A DNA stretch of 64,000 nt from Alphaproteobacteria bacterium. GTDB taxonomy: Bacteria; Pseudomonadota; Alphaproteobacteria; Micavibrionales; Micavibrionaceae. Under the pieces are notes generated by a model. The model worked only from the letters and a program-made list of their open reading frames with translations, had not been told where the DNA came from and made no database searches. Positions 1 through 9,954 of this stretch are shown piece by piece. The stretch's first letter is position 1. Every line of letters starts with the position of its first letter. The stretch is from assembly GCA_002690045.1 (NCBI GenBank), contig NZDE01000012.1, forward strand, positions 1-64,000, given 5' to 3'. A program made the position numbers and the translations under genes.

Positions 1-97
<97 letters not shown>

Positions 98-132
98 TTA
101 TTTTCTCCTTAATAACTAATTCTATTACGTTT

Positions 133-2247
133 TTACGCGTTTAATTTTTCTTTTACTTCTTCAGCAATCTGCGCCGGAACAGCTTCGTAACGGTCAAAGA
201 CCATTGTGAACTGCGCACGACCAGATGATAGTGAACGAAGTGTGTTAATGTAACCAAACATGTTCGCCAATGGCACAGCTGCTGTTACAACCTTTACATT
301 CGAGCGATCTTCCATAGAGGAAATCTGGCCACGGCGAGAGTTAAGGTCACCAATGATATCACCCATGTATTCTTCAGGTGTTACAACTTCAACCTTCATC
401 ATAGGCTCAAGAAGTTGAGGACCTGCCGCTGCCATACCTTCCTTGAACGCTGAACGTGCAGCGATTTCGAAGGCCATAACAGAGGAGTCAACATCGTGAT
501 ACGCACCATCAACCAAGCGAACTTTGAAGTTGATTGTTGGGAAGCCTGCGATGATCCCTGTTTCTTTTGACATTTCCAAGCCTTTTTGAACACCCGGAAT
601 ATATTCTTTAGGAACAGAACCACCAACGATTTCACTTTCAAACACAAAATCTTCTTCCGAATCCGCATCAAGCGGTGAGAAGACCAAGTCAATCTTCGCA
701 AACTGACCAGAACCACCAGATTGTTTTTTGTGTGTGTAAGAAACTTCAGCTTCTTTAGTGATTGTCTCACGGTAAGCAACCTGAGGTGCACCAATATTTG
801 CCTCGACCTTGAATTCACGCTTCATACGGTCAATCAAGATATCCAAGTGAAGCTCACCCATACCCTTCATAATTGTCTGGCCTGACTCGTGATCAACAGA
901 CACTTGGAAAGATGGATCTTCAGCAGATAGACGCTGAAGTGCTTGTGACATTTTCTCTTGGTCAGCTTTAGTTTTTGGCTCAACCGCGATCTCGATAACC
1001 GGATCAGGGAATTCCATACGTTCAAGAATAACCGGCGCCTCTTTCACGCAAAGTGTATCACCTGTTGTTGTGTCTTTAAGACCAACAAGCGCAACAATAT
1101 CACCCGCATGTGCAACCTTGATCTCTTCACGAGAGTTTGAGTGCATAAGAAGCATACGACCAATACGCTCACGCTTACCTTTAACTGTGTTCTCAACATA
1201 TGAACCTGATTCCAAAGTACCAGAGTAAATACGTGCGAAAGTCAAGGAACCAACGAACGGGTCGTTCATGATTTTGAAGCCAAGTGCTGCAAATGGTGCG
1301 TCATCTTTAGGGAAACGGTTTTCCGGCTCATCAGAATCAACCTTTGTACCCTTAATCGCGCCAACATCAACTGGGCTCGGAAGATAATCAACAACCGCAT
1401 CAAGCAATGGCTGAACACCTTTGTTTTTAAACGCTGTACCACAAAGAACAGGAACCCAAACATTGTTCAAAGTCGCCTTACGGATACATGCTTTCAACGT
1501 TGCGATATCTGGCTCTTTACCTTCTAGATACGCCTCCATTGCCGCTTCATCTTGCTCAACAGCAAACTCAACAAGCTGCTCACGGTATTCAGCCGCTTTA
1601 TCAGCCAACTCCGCAGGAATTTCTTCCTCATGGAAAGACGCACCAAGCGTCTCAGCATCCCAAATAATCGCCTTCATCTTCACAAGATCGATAAGACCTT
1701 CATACTCACTCTCAGCACCGATCGGAAGCTGAACTGGAACTGGCGTAGCGCCAAAACGCTCTTTGATCATCTTCAAGCAGTTATAAAAGTCTGCGCCTAT
1801 TTTATCCATCTTGTTCACGAAAATAATACGTGGAACACGGTACTTATCAGCCTGACGCCATACTGTCTCTGTTTGTGGCTCAACACCTGCATTCGCATCA
1901 AGAACTGTTACCGCACCATCAAGTACGCGCAATGAACGCTCAACTTCAATCGTGAAGTCAACGTGTCCTGGAGTATCAATAATGTTAAAACGAAGCTTTT
2001 CACCTGGCGCAGCACCGTCAGCAGGGCCTGTCCAGAATGTTGTTGTCGCCGCGGAGGTAATTGTAATACCACGCTCTTGCTCCTGCTCCATCCAGTCCAT
2101 AGTTGCTGCACCGTCGTGCACTTCACCGATCTTGTGAGACTTACCTGTATAGTACAGGATACGCTCAGTTGTTGTAGTCTTACCCGCATCAATGTGCGCC
2201 ATAATACCAAAGTTACGGTAATGCTCTATCGGGGTTTCGCGTGTCAT
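133..2247 (-). CDS. fusA: Elongation factor G
   Basis: EF-G is the GTPase that drives translocation on the ribosome and, with RRF, recycles it. The protein has the G1 motif (AHIDAGKTT) near residue 17, the DTPGHVDF G3 motif, the NKMD G4 motif and all of domains II-V, ending KEKLNA. The open frame extends upstream to 2283, but I choose the ATG at 2247: it has an AAGGA site ten bases upstream and gives the conserved start [20 protein letters not shown], 704 residues, the usual family length. It lies 78 bases after rpsG and 36 before tuf, within the str operon. Confidence 0.97.
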   Translation of the reverse strand: MTRETPIEHYRNFGIMAHIDAGKTTTTERILYYTGKSHKIGEVHDGAATMDWMEQEQERGITITSAATTTFWTGPADGAAPGEKLRFNIIDTPGHVDFTIEVERSLRVLDGAVTVLDANAGVEPQTETVWRQADKYRVPRIIFVNKMDKIGADFYNCLKMIKERFGATPVPVQLPIGAESEYEGLIDLVKMKAIIWDAETLGASFHEEEIPAELADKAAEYREQLVEFAVEQDEAAMEAYLEGKEPDIATLKACIRKATLNNVWVPVLCGTAFKNKGVQPLLDAVVDYLPSPVDVGAIKGTKVDSDEPENRFPKDDAPFAALGFKIMNDPFVGSLTFARIYSGTLESGSYVENTVKGKRERIGRMLLMHSNSREEIKVAHAGDIVALVGLKDTTTGDTLCVKEAPVILERMEFPDPVIEIAVEPKTKADQEKMSQALQRLSAEDPSFQVSVDHESGQTIMKGMGELHLDILIDRMKREFKVEANIGAPQVAYRETITKEAEVSYTHKKQSGGSGQFAKIDLVFSPLDADSEEDFVFESEIVGGSVPKEYIPGVQKGLEMSKETGIIAGFPTINFKVRLVDGAYHDVDSSVMAFEIAARSAFKEGMAAAGPQLLEPMMKVEVVTPEEYMGDIIGDLNSRRGQISSMEDRSNVKVVTAAVPLANMFGYINTLRSLSSGRAQFTMVFDRYEAVPAQIAEEVKEKLNA

Positions 2248-2325
2248 AATTTTATAATCCTTACAATTAAAAACTGTGTCCATAACTTAGCCCGCTTACA
2301 ACACATAAACGGGCTAAAATTTTTA

Positions 2326-2865
<540 letters not shown>

Positions 2866-2871
2866 TTAATA

Positions 2872-3255
2872 TTATTTAGGACGCTTCGCGCCGTAACGTG
2901 AACGTGCTTGCTTACGGTCTTTAACACCTTGTGTATCAAGCGCACCACGAACGATTGTATAACGAACACCCGGCAAATCTTTTACACGACCGCCACGGAC
3001 AAGAACAACTGAGTGCTCCTGCAAGTTGTGGCCTTCACCTGGGATGTAACAAATAACTTCAAAACCTGTTGTCAAACGAACCTTGGCAACTTTACGAAGC
3101 GCTGAGTTCGGCTTCTTAGGTGTTGTTGTATAAACACGTGTACAAACACCACGACGCTGTGGACACTGTTTAAGTGCACGGTTCTTCTTCGCCTTCATGG
3201 CTTTCTTACCGCCGACTATGCGCGGCTTACGAATCAATTGTTGAATAGTTGGCAT
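2872..3255 (-). CDS. rpsL: 30S ribosomal protein S12
   Basis: S12 sits at the decoding centre and influences fidelity and streptomycin response. All 127 residues align with the family, including [17 protein letters not shown] and the [10 protein letters not shown] loop. The lysines that mutate to streptomycin resistance look wild type. This is the first gene of the str operon. Its start lies about 310 bases downstream of a consensus promoter on the same strand, so the mRNA carries a long leader. In many bacteria rpoC lies directly upstream; here rpoC is about 27 kb away. Confidence 0.98.
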   Translation of the reverse strand: MPTIQQLIRKPRIVGGKKAMKAKKNRALKQCPQRRGVCTRVYTTTPKKPNSALRKVAKVRLTTGFEVICYIPGEGHNLQEHSVVLVRGGRVKDLPGVRYTIVRGALDTQGVKDRKQARSRYGAKRPK

Positions 3256-3372
3256 ACGACCAAACCTCTTTTTTCACTACAGTTTCATTTCAGGATGGGA
3301 AGCTTTAATGCAGGAAGAAGAGTGCCAACGTCGTGACGTTATAATCTTAATCCGCAGAGCATCTAGCCGCCC

Positions 3373-3422
3373 AAAAAACAAACCGGCCCTTTCGAAAGTC
3401 AAAAAACTTTTGTAGGAGCCGG
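3373..3422 (-). terminator. Terminator-like hairpin in the rpsL leader (attenuator candidate)
   Basis: On the minus strand a CCGGCTC arm (3422-3416) pairs with GGGCCGG (3389-3383). An inner AAAGT/ACTTT stem lies between them, and a T-rich run (3382-3373, TTTGTTTTTT) follows at once. This is the form of an intrinsic terminator, yet it lies between the promoter at 3572-3600 and the rpsL start at 3255. Either it attenuates the operon or it ends a short independent RNA of about 190 bases. An upstream hairpin CGTTACTG/CAGTAATG (about 3510-3530) adds to the structure of this leader. Confidence 0.55.
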
Positions 3423-3571
3423 GCCAGATGTTGCGCTTAACTTCATACGGCAAAAAATATTTTTACCTAGCGAAATTAAGAACAACGAGCTGCGTTTAGA
3501 CTGCAAAATTCATTACTGAAACCAGTAACGGTGCGGCCTACAGCCAGCCCATCCTTTCAATATGTGCGCGG

Positions 3572-3600
3572 AATATACGCAGAGCTTAATACTTTGTCAA
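3572..3600 (-). promoter_or_regulatory. Sigma-70 promoter of the str operon
   Basis: Reading the minus strand, TTGACA (3600-3595) is followed after exactly 17 bases by TATATT (3577-3572). It is the best match to consensus in the 505-base gap between rpsL and rnr. Transcription would start near 3565, leaving a leader of about 310 bases before rpsL. Confidence 0.75.
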
Positions 3601-3760
3601 CCTTTATTATAAATTTTTCACATTTTTTGAGTCATTTCAAAAACTTGAATCAATAATATGGAATCAAATTGTATTTTTCACTCTAGATTCACCCTTGCGC
3701 CCGCTGCGCTGATCAAGCATCATATAAAGACTTATATATATAATCCAAGAAAGCATCAAA

Positions 3761-6088
3761 GTGAACGATATATTCTCCAAAGACTTTACCGCCCCCAGTG
3801 AACAAGAAATCCTAGACTTCATCCGCTATTTCGGCGGCCCCGCATCAAAACGTGACATCTGTAAGGGATTTGGCGTGAAAGGTGACGACCGTATAGACGT
3901 CAAAAAAGCCCTAAAGATTCTCGAAAAGAAAAACCTTATTGTGAAAAGCAGCGGCGCATACGCTATTCCAGATAGCCTGCCTGCCGTTAGTCAGATCGAG
4001 ATTAGCGAAATTAGTATTGATGGCGATGAACTAGCCATCCCCCTCAAATGGGATGAAGAGCTGCAAGGCCCAGCGCCACGCATAGAAATCCAACCAGGAA
4101 AGCAAGGCCATCCACCATTAAGCGTTGGCGACCACGCCCTTGCGCGCCTACACCAACGCGGCCCTATGCTTTATGAAGCCAAGATTATCAAGATCCTTGA
4201 TAGCCACGCCGCGCGCGTCCTTGGCATTGTTGAGCGAGGCAAAGGTGAACTGATCATTAAGCCCGCCGATAAGAAAGCAAAAGAGAGTTATATATTAAGT
4301 GATACTAAAGGCCGTGATGTAAAAGTCGGTGATGTCGTCTTGGTTGACCCATTACCCGCACGCGGTATGCGTCACAAGAAATGTAAATTAGCTGATATTC
4401 TCGGCCACGAGAATGACACACATATATATAGCCTGATTTCCGCGCATGAAAATGGCTTGTCCCTCACCTTCCCTGATGACGTCATTGCCGAAACTGAACC
4501 AATGAAAGTGCCGCCCCTCAAAGGCCGTGAAGATTTGCGCAAATACCCACTGGTCACAATTGATGGCGCAGACGCACGTGACTTTGATGATGCAGTCTTC
4601 GCTGAACCTGACCCAGACCAAGGGCGCAACCCTGGCGGCTATCACCTTCTCGTCGCGATTGCTGATGTTGCTTATTATGTAACACATAACAGCGCGCTTG
4701 ATCGCGAAGCTTTGCGCCGCTCAAACTCTACCTATTTCCCTGACCGCGTTATTCCGATGCTGCCAGAGAAACTATCTAACGATTTATGCTCCCTTCGCCC
4801 GCATGAAAATCGCGCCTGTATGGCCGTGCATCTATATATAAGTGCCGAAGGCCGGTTAGTGAAATACAACTTCGTACGCGGCCTTATGCGTTCAGAAGCG
4901 CGCCTAACCTATGAACAAGTCCAAGCTGCGCGTGACGGCCTGACAGATGATTTGACCAAGCCATTAATGGATAAGGTCATCAACCCGTTATATGACGCGT
5001 TCGATATTTTACACAAAGCCCGCGAAAAACGCGGGGCATTAGACCTTGACCTTCCTGAACGTCAAATCGTGATTGATGATAGCGGACGCATGAGCGGTGT
5101 CCGCCGCCGCACCCGCCTTCATTCACACATGTTGATTGAAGAATTTATGGTGCTTGCCAATGTGGCATCTGCTCTCGCCCTTAGCAAAGGTAAAACGCCG
5201 AGCATATACCGCGTACATGACAGCCCAAAGCCAGAGAAACTTGAAAACGCCCGCAGCTTTGTTAAAGCCTTCAACCTGCCCTTCCCACAAACGGGGAGCG
5301 TTACGCCCGCAGGACTAAACGGTGTATTGCACAAAGCATCCGAGCTTGAATACGCGCCGCTTATTCACCAAACAATTTTGCGCACACAGTCGCAGGCAAT
5401 TTATTCAACGGACAATATCGGCCATTTTGGCTTAGCCCTTGGACATTATACGCATTTCACATCGCCCATTCGCCGCTATGCGGATTTGATTGTGCATCGC
5501 GACCTTATCCGTAGTTTTAACCTCGGCCCCGGTCAGTTAAAAGACGAAGAATCTGTCCGCCTTGATGAGATTGCCGAGATTATTTCCACCAATGAGCGCA
5601 AATCGATGAGCGCCGAATACGCGACCATTGACCGTTTCGTTGCAAAATATATGGAAGACAAAGTCGGCGCTGAATTTGAAGGCCGCATCAGCGGCGTGTC
5701 TCGCTTTGGTCTGTTCGTTGAGCTTAAAGAAAGCGGGGCTGACGGTATTATCCCCATCCGCACACTGCCTGATGATTTTTACGTCCATGATGAAGAACAA
5801 CACGCATTGATTGGGCGCAAGTCCCGCCGCGTGTACCGCCTTGGCGCGGCGATAACCGTCCGCCTTAAAGAAGCACACGGCATGAGCGGTTCAACCGTAT
5901 TTGAAGTTGTCGGTAAAGGTGGCGCAGATATTCCCGGCTTTAAAATCACGCCAAGCCAAGGCAAAAAGCACGGCAAAGGCGGCAGCAAACGCTATGGCCC
6001 AAAGGGCAGCAAAGGCGGCGGTAAAAACTTCGGCAAAAAGAAGAAAACCACCACCCCCAAGCATAAGCGTAAGAATAAGAAGAAATAG
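3761..6088 (+). CDS. rnr: Ribonuclease R, canonical
   Basis: RNase R is a processive 3'-5' exoribonuclease that degrades structured RNA and acts in rRNA and tmRNA quality control. In order, the 775 residues hold an N-terminal winged helix (about 10-70), cold-shock-like OB domains (80-250), the RNB catalytic domain with an intact DARDFDDAV motif (271-279) and TSPIRRYADLIVHR near 570, an S1 domain (about 640-725) and a Lys/Gly-rich basic tail (735-775), as in E. coli RNase R. The start is GTG with a weak purine-rich site upstream; it gives the expected N-terminus. A second, very different RNB protein lies at 47699-51157. Confidence 0.96.
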   Translation: MNDIFSKDFTAPSEQEILDFIRYFGGPASKRDICKGFGVKGDDRIDVKKALKILEKKNLIVKSSGAYAIPDSLPAVSQIEISEISIDGDELAIPLKWDEELQGPAPRIEIQPGKQGHPPLSVGDHALARLHQRGPMLYEAKIIKILDSHAARVLGIVERGKGELIIKPADKKAKESYILSDTKGRDVKVGDVVLVDPLPARGMRHKKCKLADILGHENDTHIYSLISAHENGLSLTFPDDVIAETEPMKVPPLKGREDLRKYPLVTIDGADARDFDDAVFAEPDPDQGRNPGGYHLLVAIADVAYYVTHNSALDREALRRSNSTYFPDRVIPMLPEKLSNDLCSLRPHENRACMAVHLYISAEGRLVKYNFVRGLMRSEARLTYEQVQAARDGLTDDLTKPLMDKVINPLYDAFDILHKAREKRGALDLDLPERQIVIDDSGRMSGVRRRTRLHSHMLIEEFMVLANVASALALSKGKTPSIYRVHDSPKPEKLENARSFVKAFNLPFPQTGSVTPAGLNGVLHKASELEYAPLIHQTILRTQSQAIYSTDNIGHFGLALGHYTHFTSPIRRYADLIVHRDLIRSFNLGPGQLKDEESVRLDEIAEIISTNERKSMSAEYATIDRFVAKYMEDKVGAEFEGRISGVSRFGLFVELKESGADGIIPIRTLPDDFYVHDEEQHALIGRKSRRVYRLGAAITVRLKEAHGMSGSTVFEVVGKGGADIPGFKITPSQGKKHGKGGSKRYGPKGSKGGGKNFGKKKKTTTPKHKRKNKKK

Positions 6089-6093
6089 AGCGC

Positions 6094-6486
6094 CTATTTT
6101 ATCAAAGGCTCATTGCTGTGCGCGGGCTTATCTATAGTAATGCGCGCAGGCTTTTCTTGTGAAAACATATTTACCCAATCATAGGGATGAATGTTTTTAG
6201 GTAGGCCATACCCCCATGGGCCAAGGCGGGGTGGATATTTTTGCGCACGAAGCAACGCTTCTTGTTGGGCGCGATCTTTTTCAAAATCTACCGCCCCTTG
6301 CCACAATATTTGCGTGCGTGCTGCATCATTAAAAACCGTCAGCAGCATACCGTTTTCAAGCGGGTTGAGACCGTCATAACCATCTTTGCCATCCTCATGC
6401 ACAGCCCAAAGCGTGCCCTCCATGCCCGTTTCGTAATACGGCATAAGATGACCTTCGATTACGGTCTTTTGATTTTTATCTGTCAT
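6094..6486 (-). CDS. Hypothetical protein, 130 residues
   Basis: I do not recognise this family. The product is soluble, without a signal peptide or membrane segment, and rich in Trp, Gly and Pro: WAVHEDGKDGYDGL near the N-terminus and LGPWGYGLPKNIHPYDWVNMF near the C-terminus. The ATG at 6486 has a GGGAGA ribosome binding site. It runs convergently towards rnr, with only five bases between the two stop codons, so it may share or lack a terminator. The good ribosome site and ordinary codon use make it a likely real gene. Confidence 0.7.
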   Translation of the reverse strand: MTDKNQKTVIEGHLMPYYETGMEGTLWAVHEDGKDGYDGLNPLENGMLLTVFNDAARTQILWQGAVDFEKDRAQQEALLRAQKYPPRLGPWGYGLPKNIHPYDWVNMFSQEKPARITIDKPAHSNEPLIK

Positions 6487-6567
6487 ATTGCATTCTCCCT
6501 ATACGCCGCATAATAAAGCAAGTTAGAAGAAAAACAATCCCCCCTCACTTTGAGTTAAAAAACTTTC

Positions 6568-6595
6568 TTGACATAGTTATAAAAATCAGTATTGT
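6568..6595 (+). promoter_or_regulatory. Promoter of rpmG
   Basis: TTGACA (6568-6573) and TATTGT (6590-6595) are separated by 16 bases. The predicted start lies about 60 bases upstream of the rpmG ATG. Confidence 0.6.
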
Positions 6596-6663
6596 GCGCA
6601 TCTAGATTATTAATGTGCGGGCGCATGCCTTGCGCAAATTTAAGTAAAGAAAAGGTAAGAACA

Positions 6664-6891
6664 ATGGCAAAAAAAGGCGCAGTTGAGAAAATCCGTCTGG
6701 TCAGCACTGGCACAAATGCTAAAGGTAACCCGACTGGTTTCACATATTATATTAAGAAAAACGTACGTAACATTACGGAGAAAATGAAACTTCGTAAATA
6801 CGACCCACGCGCAATTCACCCTGAAACAGGCAAGCCAGGCTGCCATGTAGATTTCATGGAAAAGAAAATGCCACCTTCCAAGAAGAACTAA
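6664..6891 (+). CDS. rpmG: 50S ribosomal protein L33
   Basis: This is a small basic protein of the 50S E-site region. The 75 residues contain the family core [10 protein letters not shown]...[12 protein letters not shown]...KLRKYDP. There are no paired CxxC motifs, so this is the zinc-independent type. At 75 residues it is longer than the roughly 55 typical of E. coli, mainly through a C-terminal extension ending PPSKKN. The frame is open from 6592, but the ATG at 6664, after AGAAAAGGTAAG, gives the normal MAKK start. It has its own promoter and terminator, so it is a single-gene unit. Confidence 0.95.
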   Translation: MAKKGAVEKIRLVSTGTNAKGNPTGFTYYIKKNVRNITEKMKLRKYDPRAIHPETGKPGCHVDFMEKKMPPSKKN

Positions 6892-6913
6892 GGCATTACC
6901 TGCACGAATTTAC

Positions 6914-6946
6914 AAAAAGCGCTCCTTTCAACCGAGCGCTTTTTTA
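6914..6946 (+). terminator. Intrinsic terminator of rpmG
   Basis: An AAAAGCGCTC/GAGCGCTTTT hairpin with a nine-base loop is followed by a T run. It starts 23 bases after the rpmG stop. Confidence 0.9.
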
Positions 6947-6976
6947 TTACCAAGCCCATAAATAAACCTGAGTATT

Positions 6977-7480
6977 ATGCGACATATCAACATTCTTCGA
7001 CATTGCGAATATGATGACCGTTCAGGCCCCGGCCCCAATTTTGATTGCCATTTAAGCGCCAGTGGACATGAACATGCACAGCGCATCGGCCGCGCCATGA
7101 ACGCACAAAATATTCGCCCAGATTTGATTTATTGTTCTGGCGCAACGCGCACGCGGGAAACCTTAGAAGGGTTAACAAAAAGCATTGCGTCACCTAAAGT
7201 CATTTTCAATGATGAAATATTTGGCTGTATGCCCGGTGATTTGCTCAGCCTGATTCAGGATACAGATGAACAATATAAAGACATCCTTATCATCGGCCAC
7301 AATCCCGCCATGCATGGCTTGGTACAAATCCTTGGTCAAAATAGCGACCCACAATATTTTCAAGAAATTGCCTATGTTTACCGCCCCGGCACGCTTTGCC
7401 GCATCCATAGCGATGCTTTATCATGGGGCGCCATCGCACCTGAAAATGGTAAAATCAGCGCGCTGATTAACGGCGCATAA
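6977..7480 (+). CDS. SixA-like histidine phosphatase
   Basis: This belongs to the phosphoglycerate-mutase-like (histidine phosphatase) superfamily, SixA branch; SixA dephosphorylates the HPt domain of ArcB in E. coli. The phospho-acceptor motif is seen at residues 7-12 as LRHCEY, where RHG or RHA is usual, so a Cys follows the catalytic His. The second catalytic His is in IIGHNPAM (about 107). The SGATRTRETLEGL segment supplies the conserved Arg. Length (167) matches SixA. The target is unknown. Its stop codon touches the stop of the convergent LOG gene with no base between them. Confidence 0.8.
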   Translation: MRHINILRHCEYDDRSGPGPNFDCHLSASGHEHAQRIGRAMNAQNIRPDLIYCSGATRTRETLEGLTKSIASPKVIFNDEIFGCMPGDLLSLIQDTDEQYKDILIIGHNPAMHGLVQILGQNSDPQYFQEIAYVYRPGTLCRIHSDALSWGAIAPENGKISALINGA

Positions 7481-8050
7481 TTACTTAGGCCAAAGCTGAC
7501 GTTGAACGGCGCGCGGTGTTTTCAAGAAATGTAAGTTACTTTGACGTTCTGCGTTGGAATACCCCACAGCAGCCGCCTTCGTAAACCAATCCTTCAAACC
7601 GTCATAATAGCCATCAAGATTTAGAATCGTTACAGGCTTCATTCCGCCGCCGCTATATAGGCGCGATAGGTTGTCGTTATGCGAGAAAAACGCCTCACAA
7701 ATTGTGCCGTCGCCACCTGGAGTGACAATATGCCCATCAGCCGACAGAAATTCTTTCGTACGCTGTTGGTCATCATCAAGCTTCACAACATCGACATAGT
7801 CTGGGTATCGCTCGCTTGGGTCATAAAATGCTGGCGAGATCAGCGCGCGCATTTTACCGCCGACTTTACCGACCTCCTCCATGACATCTAATAAATGCCC
7901 ATAAAGCCCGCCGCCATATTGCACAATATCGGCTTCCTGACCCGCAATGCGCGCCATTTCCTTCGTCGCTTTAATACAGCGTTTTTGGAAGTCTGGATCA
8001 TTCTTACAATAAGATGACCCCGTATAAAGGGATATTGTTTTTATAGCCAT
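7481..8050 (-). CDS. LOG-family protein (putative nucleoside 5'-monophosphate phosphoribohydrolase)
   Basis: Family members cleave the N-glycosidic bond of cytokinin riboside monophosphates or AMP-like nucleotides. Seen here: an N-terminal LYTGSS strand-turn, the VQYGGGLYGHLLD nucleotide loop and the signature PGGDGTICEAFF, which supplies the catalytic Glu, then ILNLDGYYDGL. Length (189) is normal. Members of this family are often misannotated as lysine decarboxylases; nothing here supports that. The ATG at 8050 is followed on the same strand by no co-directional neighbour within the unit except the unknown gene at 8114-8566 upstream (64 bases). Confidence 0.85.
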   Translation of the reverse strand: MAIKTISLYTGSSYCKNDPDFQKRCIKATKEMARIAGQEADIVQYGGGLYGHLLDVMEEVGKVGGKMRALISPAFYDPSERYPDYVDVVKLDDDQQRTKEFLSADGHIVTPGGDGTICEAFFSHNDNLSRLYSGGGMKPVTILNLDGYYDGLKDWFTKAAAVGYSNAERQSNLHFLKTPRAVQRQLWPK

Positions 8051-8113
8051 TTGTGCCGCCTCATTTAATTATCCATCAGGCTTAGCACAAACAAAAACAT
8101 AATGTCAATTATG

Positions 8114-8566
8114 TTAATACGGCATTGGCTTATATTGCTCAGGCCGCCCGACAAAAGGCCCGCGATGTTCTTTGTTATTCTCAGGGTCATAATTCCCCTT
8201 ATAGCCGGGGTCAGAGCTAAGCTTTAACACCGCGCGCAATACGCCATCTTCGTCACGCAAACAAAACGTGGAATGATGATTATACGGGTAGCCGCCGCGG
8301 CGCGCCTGCATTTCAATATAGCGCGCAATATCTTCCATTAACTGGTCACAAAACTCATTTAAATCACTTGAGCCGCCGCCAAGGTCATCACGGCGGGTTT
8401 GCAGAAAATCATGCATATAATCTAATGTGGAATCACATACTGTGAAGCCATTATCAACATCACGCCCAATGGTAATATCGTATTTCTTCTTAAAAAATGA
8501 GCTATCTTTAGCGAAGCGGCCAAATATCCGCGTGAGCACAATGTCACTGCCAGCGTCTTTTGTCAT
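8114..8566 (-). CDS. Hypothetical protein, 150 residues
   Basis: Unrecognised. It is a soluble protein without signal peptide or membrane segments. It is rich in charged residues, with a helical middle (DLNEFCDQLMEDIARYIEMQ) and a Gly/Pro/Tyr-rich C-terminus (KGNYDPENNKEHRGPF...YKPMPY). The ATG at 8566 follows a GGGGAATAATC leader, so translation is plausible. It lies 64 bases upstream of the LOG gene in the same direction and the two may be co-transcribed. Function cannot be assigned. Confidence 0.65.
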   Translation of the reverse strand: MTKDAGSDIVLTRIFGRFAKDSSFFKKKYDITIGRDVDNGFTVCDSTLDYMHDFLQTRRDDLGGGSSDLNEFCDQLMEDIARYIEMQARRGGYPYNHHSTFCLRDEDGVLRAVLKLSSDPGYKGNYDPENNKEHRGPFVGRPEQYKPMPY

Positions 8567-8690
8567 GATTATTCCCCTGTAACTTTATTTTTTCTTTTAT
8601 TGGTAGCGTATAAATTGCCTTTTTACAAGCTTGACCCTTATTGCAGCGCAGCTATGAGGCTCACGCAGCCTTTTCGGAATATGAAAAACC

Positions 8691-8719
8691 TTGCATTTTC
8701 ATGCACCTTCCCTTATATA
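8691..8719 (+). promoter_or_regulatory. Promoter of mnmA, apparently producing a leaderless mRNA
   Basis: TTGCAT (8691-8696), a 17-base spacer and TATATA (8714-8719). Standard geometry puts +1 at 8726 or 8727. The A at 8727 is the first base of an in-frame ATG, and there is no ribosome binding site. Confidence 0.6.
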
Positions 8720-8726
8720 AATGGGC

Positions 8727-9872
8727 ATGAATTCATTAGGCATAGATAAAAAACCAGAAGACACACGCGTTGTGGTCGCCATGTCCGGCGGGGTAGATAG
8801 CTCCGTTACGGCAGCGTTGTTGCATGAACAAGGCTATCAAGTGATTGGCCTGACGATGCAGCTTTATGACCACGGCGCGGCGATTGAGCGCAAAGGCGCA
8901 TGCTGCGCGGGGCAAGATATTTACGATGCCCGCCGCGTATCTGAAACGCTTGGTTTTCCGCATTATGTCCTCGACTATGAAAGCAAGTTTAAGCAATCCG
9001 TCATTGATGATTTTGTCGATAGCTACATGAAGGGCGAAACGCCTATTCCATGTGTGCGCTGTAACCAAACGGTTAAGTTTCGTGACCTGTTAGAAGCCGC
9101 GATGGATTTAGAAGCCGACTGCATGGCCACAGGCCATTATGTGCAGCAGATCATCAACCCTGAAACAGGGCAAGCCGAACTGCACGCCGCAGTTGATAGC
9201 ACAAAAGATCAAAGCTATTTCCTTTTTGCGACAACGCAGGAACAACTCAACTTCCTACGATTCCCGCTTGGTGGCTGGACGAAAGACGTCACCCGTATGC
9301 ATGCGGAGCGCCTTGGCCTACTCAATGCCGATAAGCCTGACAGCCAAGATATCTGCTTCGTCCCGAATGGGGATTACGCGAGCGTCGTAAAGAAGATCAA
9401 ACCCGAAGCCGAAAACGCAGGTGATATTGTTGACCTAGATGGCAATGTCGTCGGGCAGCATAATGGCATCATCCATTACACAATTGGTCAGCGCCGCGGC
9501 CTTGGCATCGGCGGCGGTGTGAATGCAGATAATTCACCATTTTATGTCGTGCGTGTTGATGCACAAAATAATCAGGTCATTGTCGGCCCGAAAGAAGCCT
9601 TGGCGCGTGACATCGTCCATATCGGCAAAGCCAACTGGCTTGGCGGTAAAGCCGGTGACGTGCTTGACGTTGAGGCAAAATTGCGCAGCGTATCCAAACC
9701 TATGCCTGCAAAATTAACGATCCTTGATGATGAACACGCCGTATTAACATTAGATGCCGCCCAATATGGCATCGCCCCCGGACAGGCGGCTGTATGCTAT
9801 CAAGGCAAGCGCGTTATTGGCGGCGGCTGGATATCTGGCACAGAAAATTCAGAAATTCAGCTTGCGGCGTAA
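8727..9872 (+). CDS. mnmA: tRNA 2-thiouridylase MnmA
   Basis: MnmA puts sulfur on C2 of the wobble uridine in tRNAs for Lys, Glu and Gln. The ATP-binding PP-loop VVVAMSGGVDSSV is near the N-terminus. The two catalytic cysteines are visible, one in PIPCVRCNQ and one in SQDICFVP, along with ATGHYVQ and the TIGQRRGLGIGG beta-barrel motif. Length is about 381 residues. Two in-frame ATGs are available, 8721 and 8727. I take 8727 because a TTGCAT/TATATA promoter would start transcription exactly there. It is the last protein gene before tRNA-Met. Confidence 0.95.
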   Translation: MNSLGIDKKPEDTRVVVAMSGGVDSSVTAALLHEQGYQVIGLTMQLYDHGAAIERKGACCAGQDIYDARRVSETLGFPHYVLDYESKFKQSVIDDFVDSYMKGETPIPCVRCNQTVKFRDLLEAAMDLEADCMATGHYVQQIINPETGQAELHAAVDSTKDQSYFLFATTQEQLNFLRFPLGGWTKDVTRMHAERLGLLNADKPDSQDICFVPNGDYASVVKKIKPEAENAGDIVDLDGNVVGQHNGIIHYTIGQRRGLGIGGGVNADNSPFYVVRVDAQNNQVIVGPKEALARDIVHIGKANWLGGKAGDVLDVEAKLRSVSKPMPAKLTILDDEHAVLTLDAAQYGIAPGQAAVCYQGKRVIGGGWISGTENSEIQLAA

Positions 9873-9880
9873 ATTAGCCC

Positions 9881-9909
9881 TTGACAATAATAACGCAAAC
9901 AGGCATAAA
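9881..9909 (+). promoter_or_regulatory. Promoter of the tRNA-Met gene
   Basis: TTGACA (9881-9886) and CATAAA (9904-9909) with a 17-base spacer begin nine bases after the mnmA stop. Predicted +1 is near 9916, about 39 bases before the tRNA. Confidence 0.65.
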
Positions 9910-9921
9910 ACTGCATCGAAA

Positions 9922-9940
9922 GAGCCTTCCCCAAAGGCTC
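9922..9940 (+). other. Hairpin in the tRNA-Met leader
   Basis: GAGCCTT and AAGGCTC form a seven-base-pair stem. It has no T run, so it is more likely a processing or folding element of the pre-tRNA leader than a terminator for mnmA. Confidence 0.4.
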
Positions 9941-9954
9941 AACGCATATAGGAT

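Larger units (their letters stand above)
3256..3760. other. Intergenic region between rpsL and rnr (505 bases)
   Basis: This divergent gap holds the rpsL promoter and structured leader described separately. The half nearer rnr (3601-3760) is very AT-rich and must contain the rnr promoter, but I find no convincing -35/-10 pair there. No open reading frame of note is present on either strand. Confidence 0.6.

Noticed and set aside
3423-3570. 6S RNA or another known small RNA in the str leader
   Set aside because: The length suits, but the long central-bulge hairpin of 6S RNA is not visible. I kept only the attenuator reading.
7481-8050. Lysine decarboxylase
   Set aside because: The PGGxGTxxE motif is that of the LOG family; the decarboxylase name is a known misannotation.
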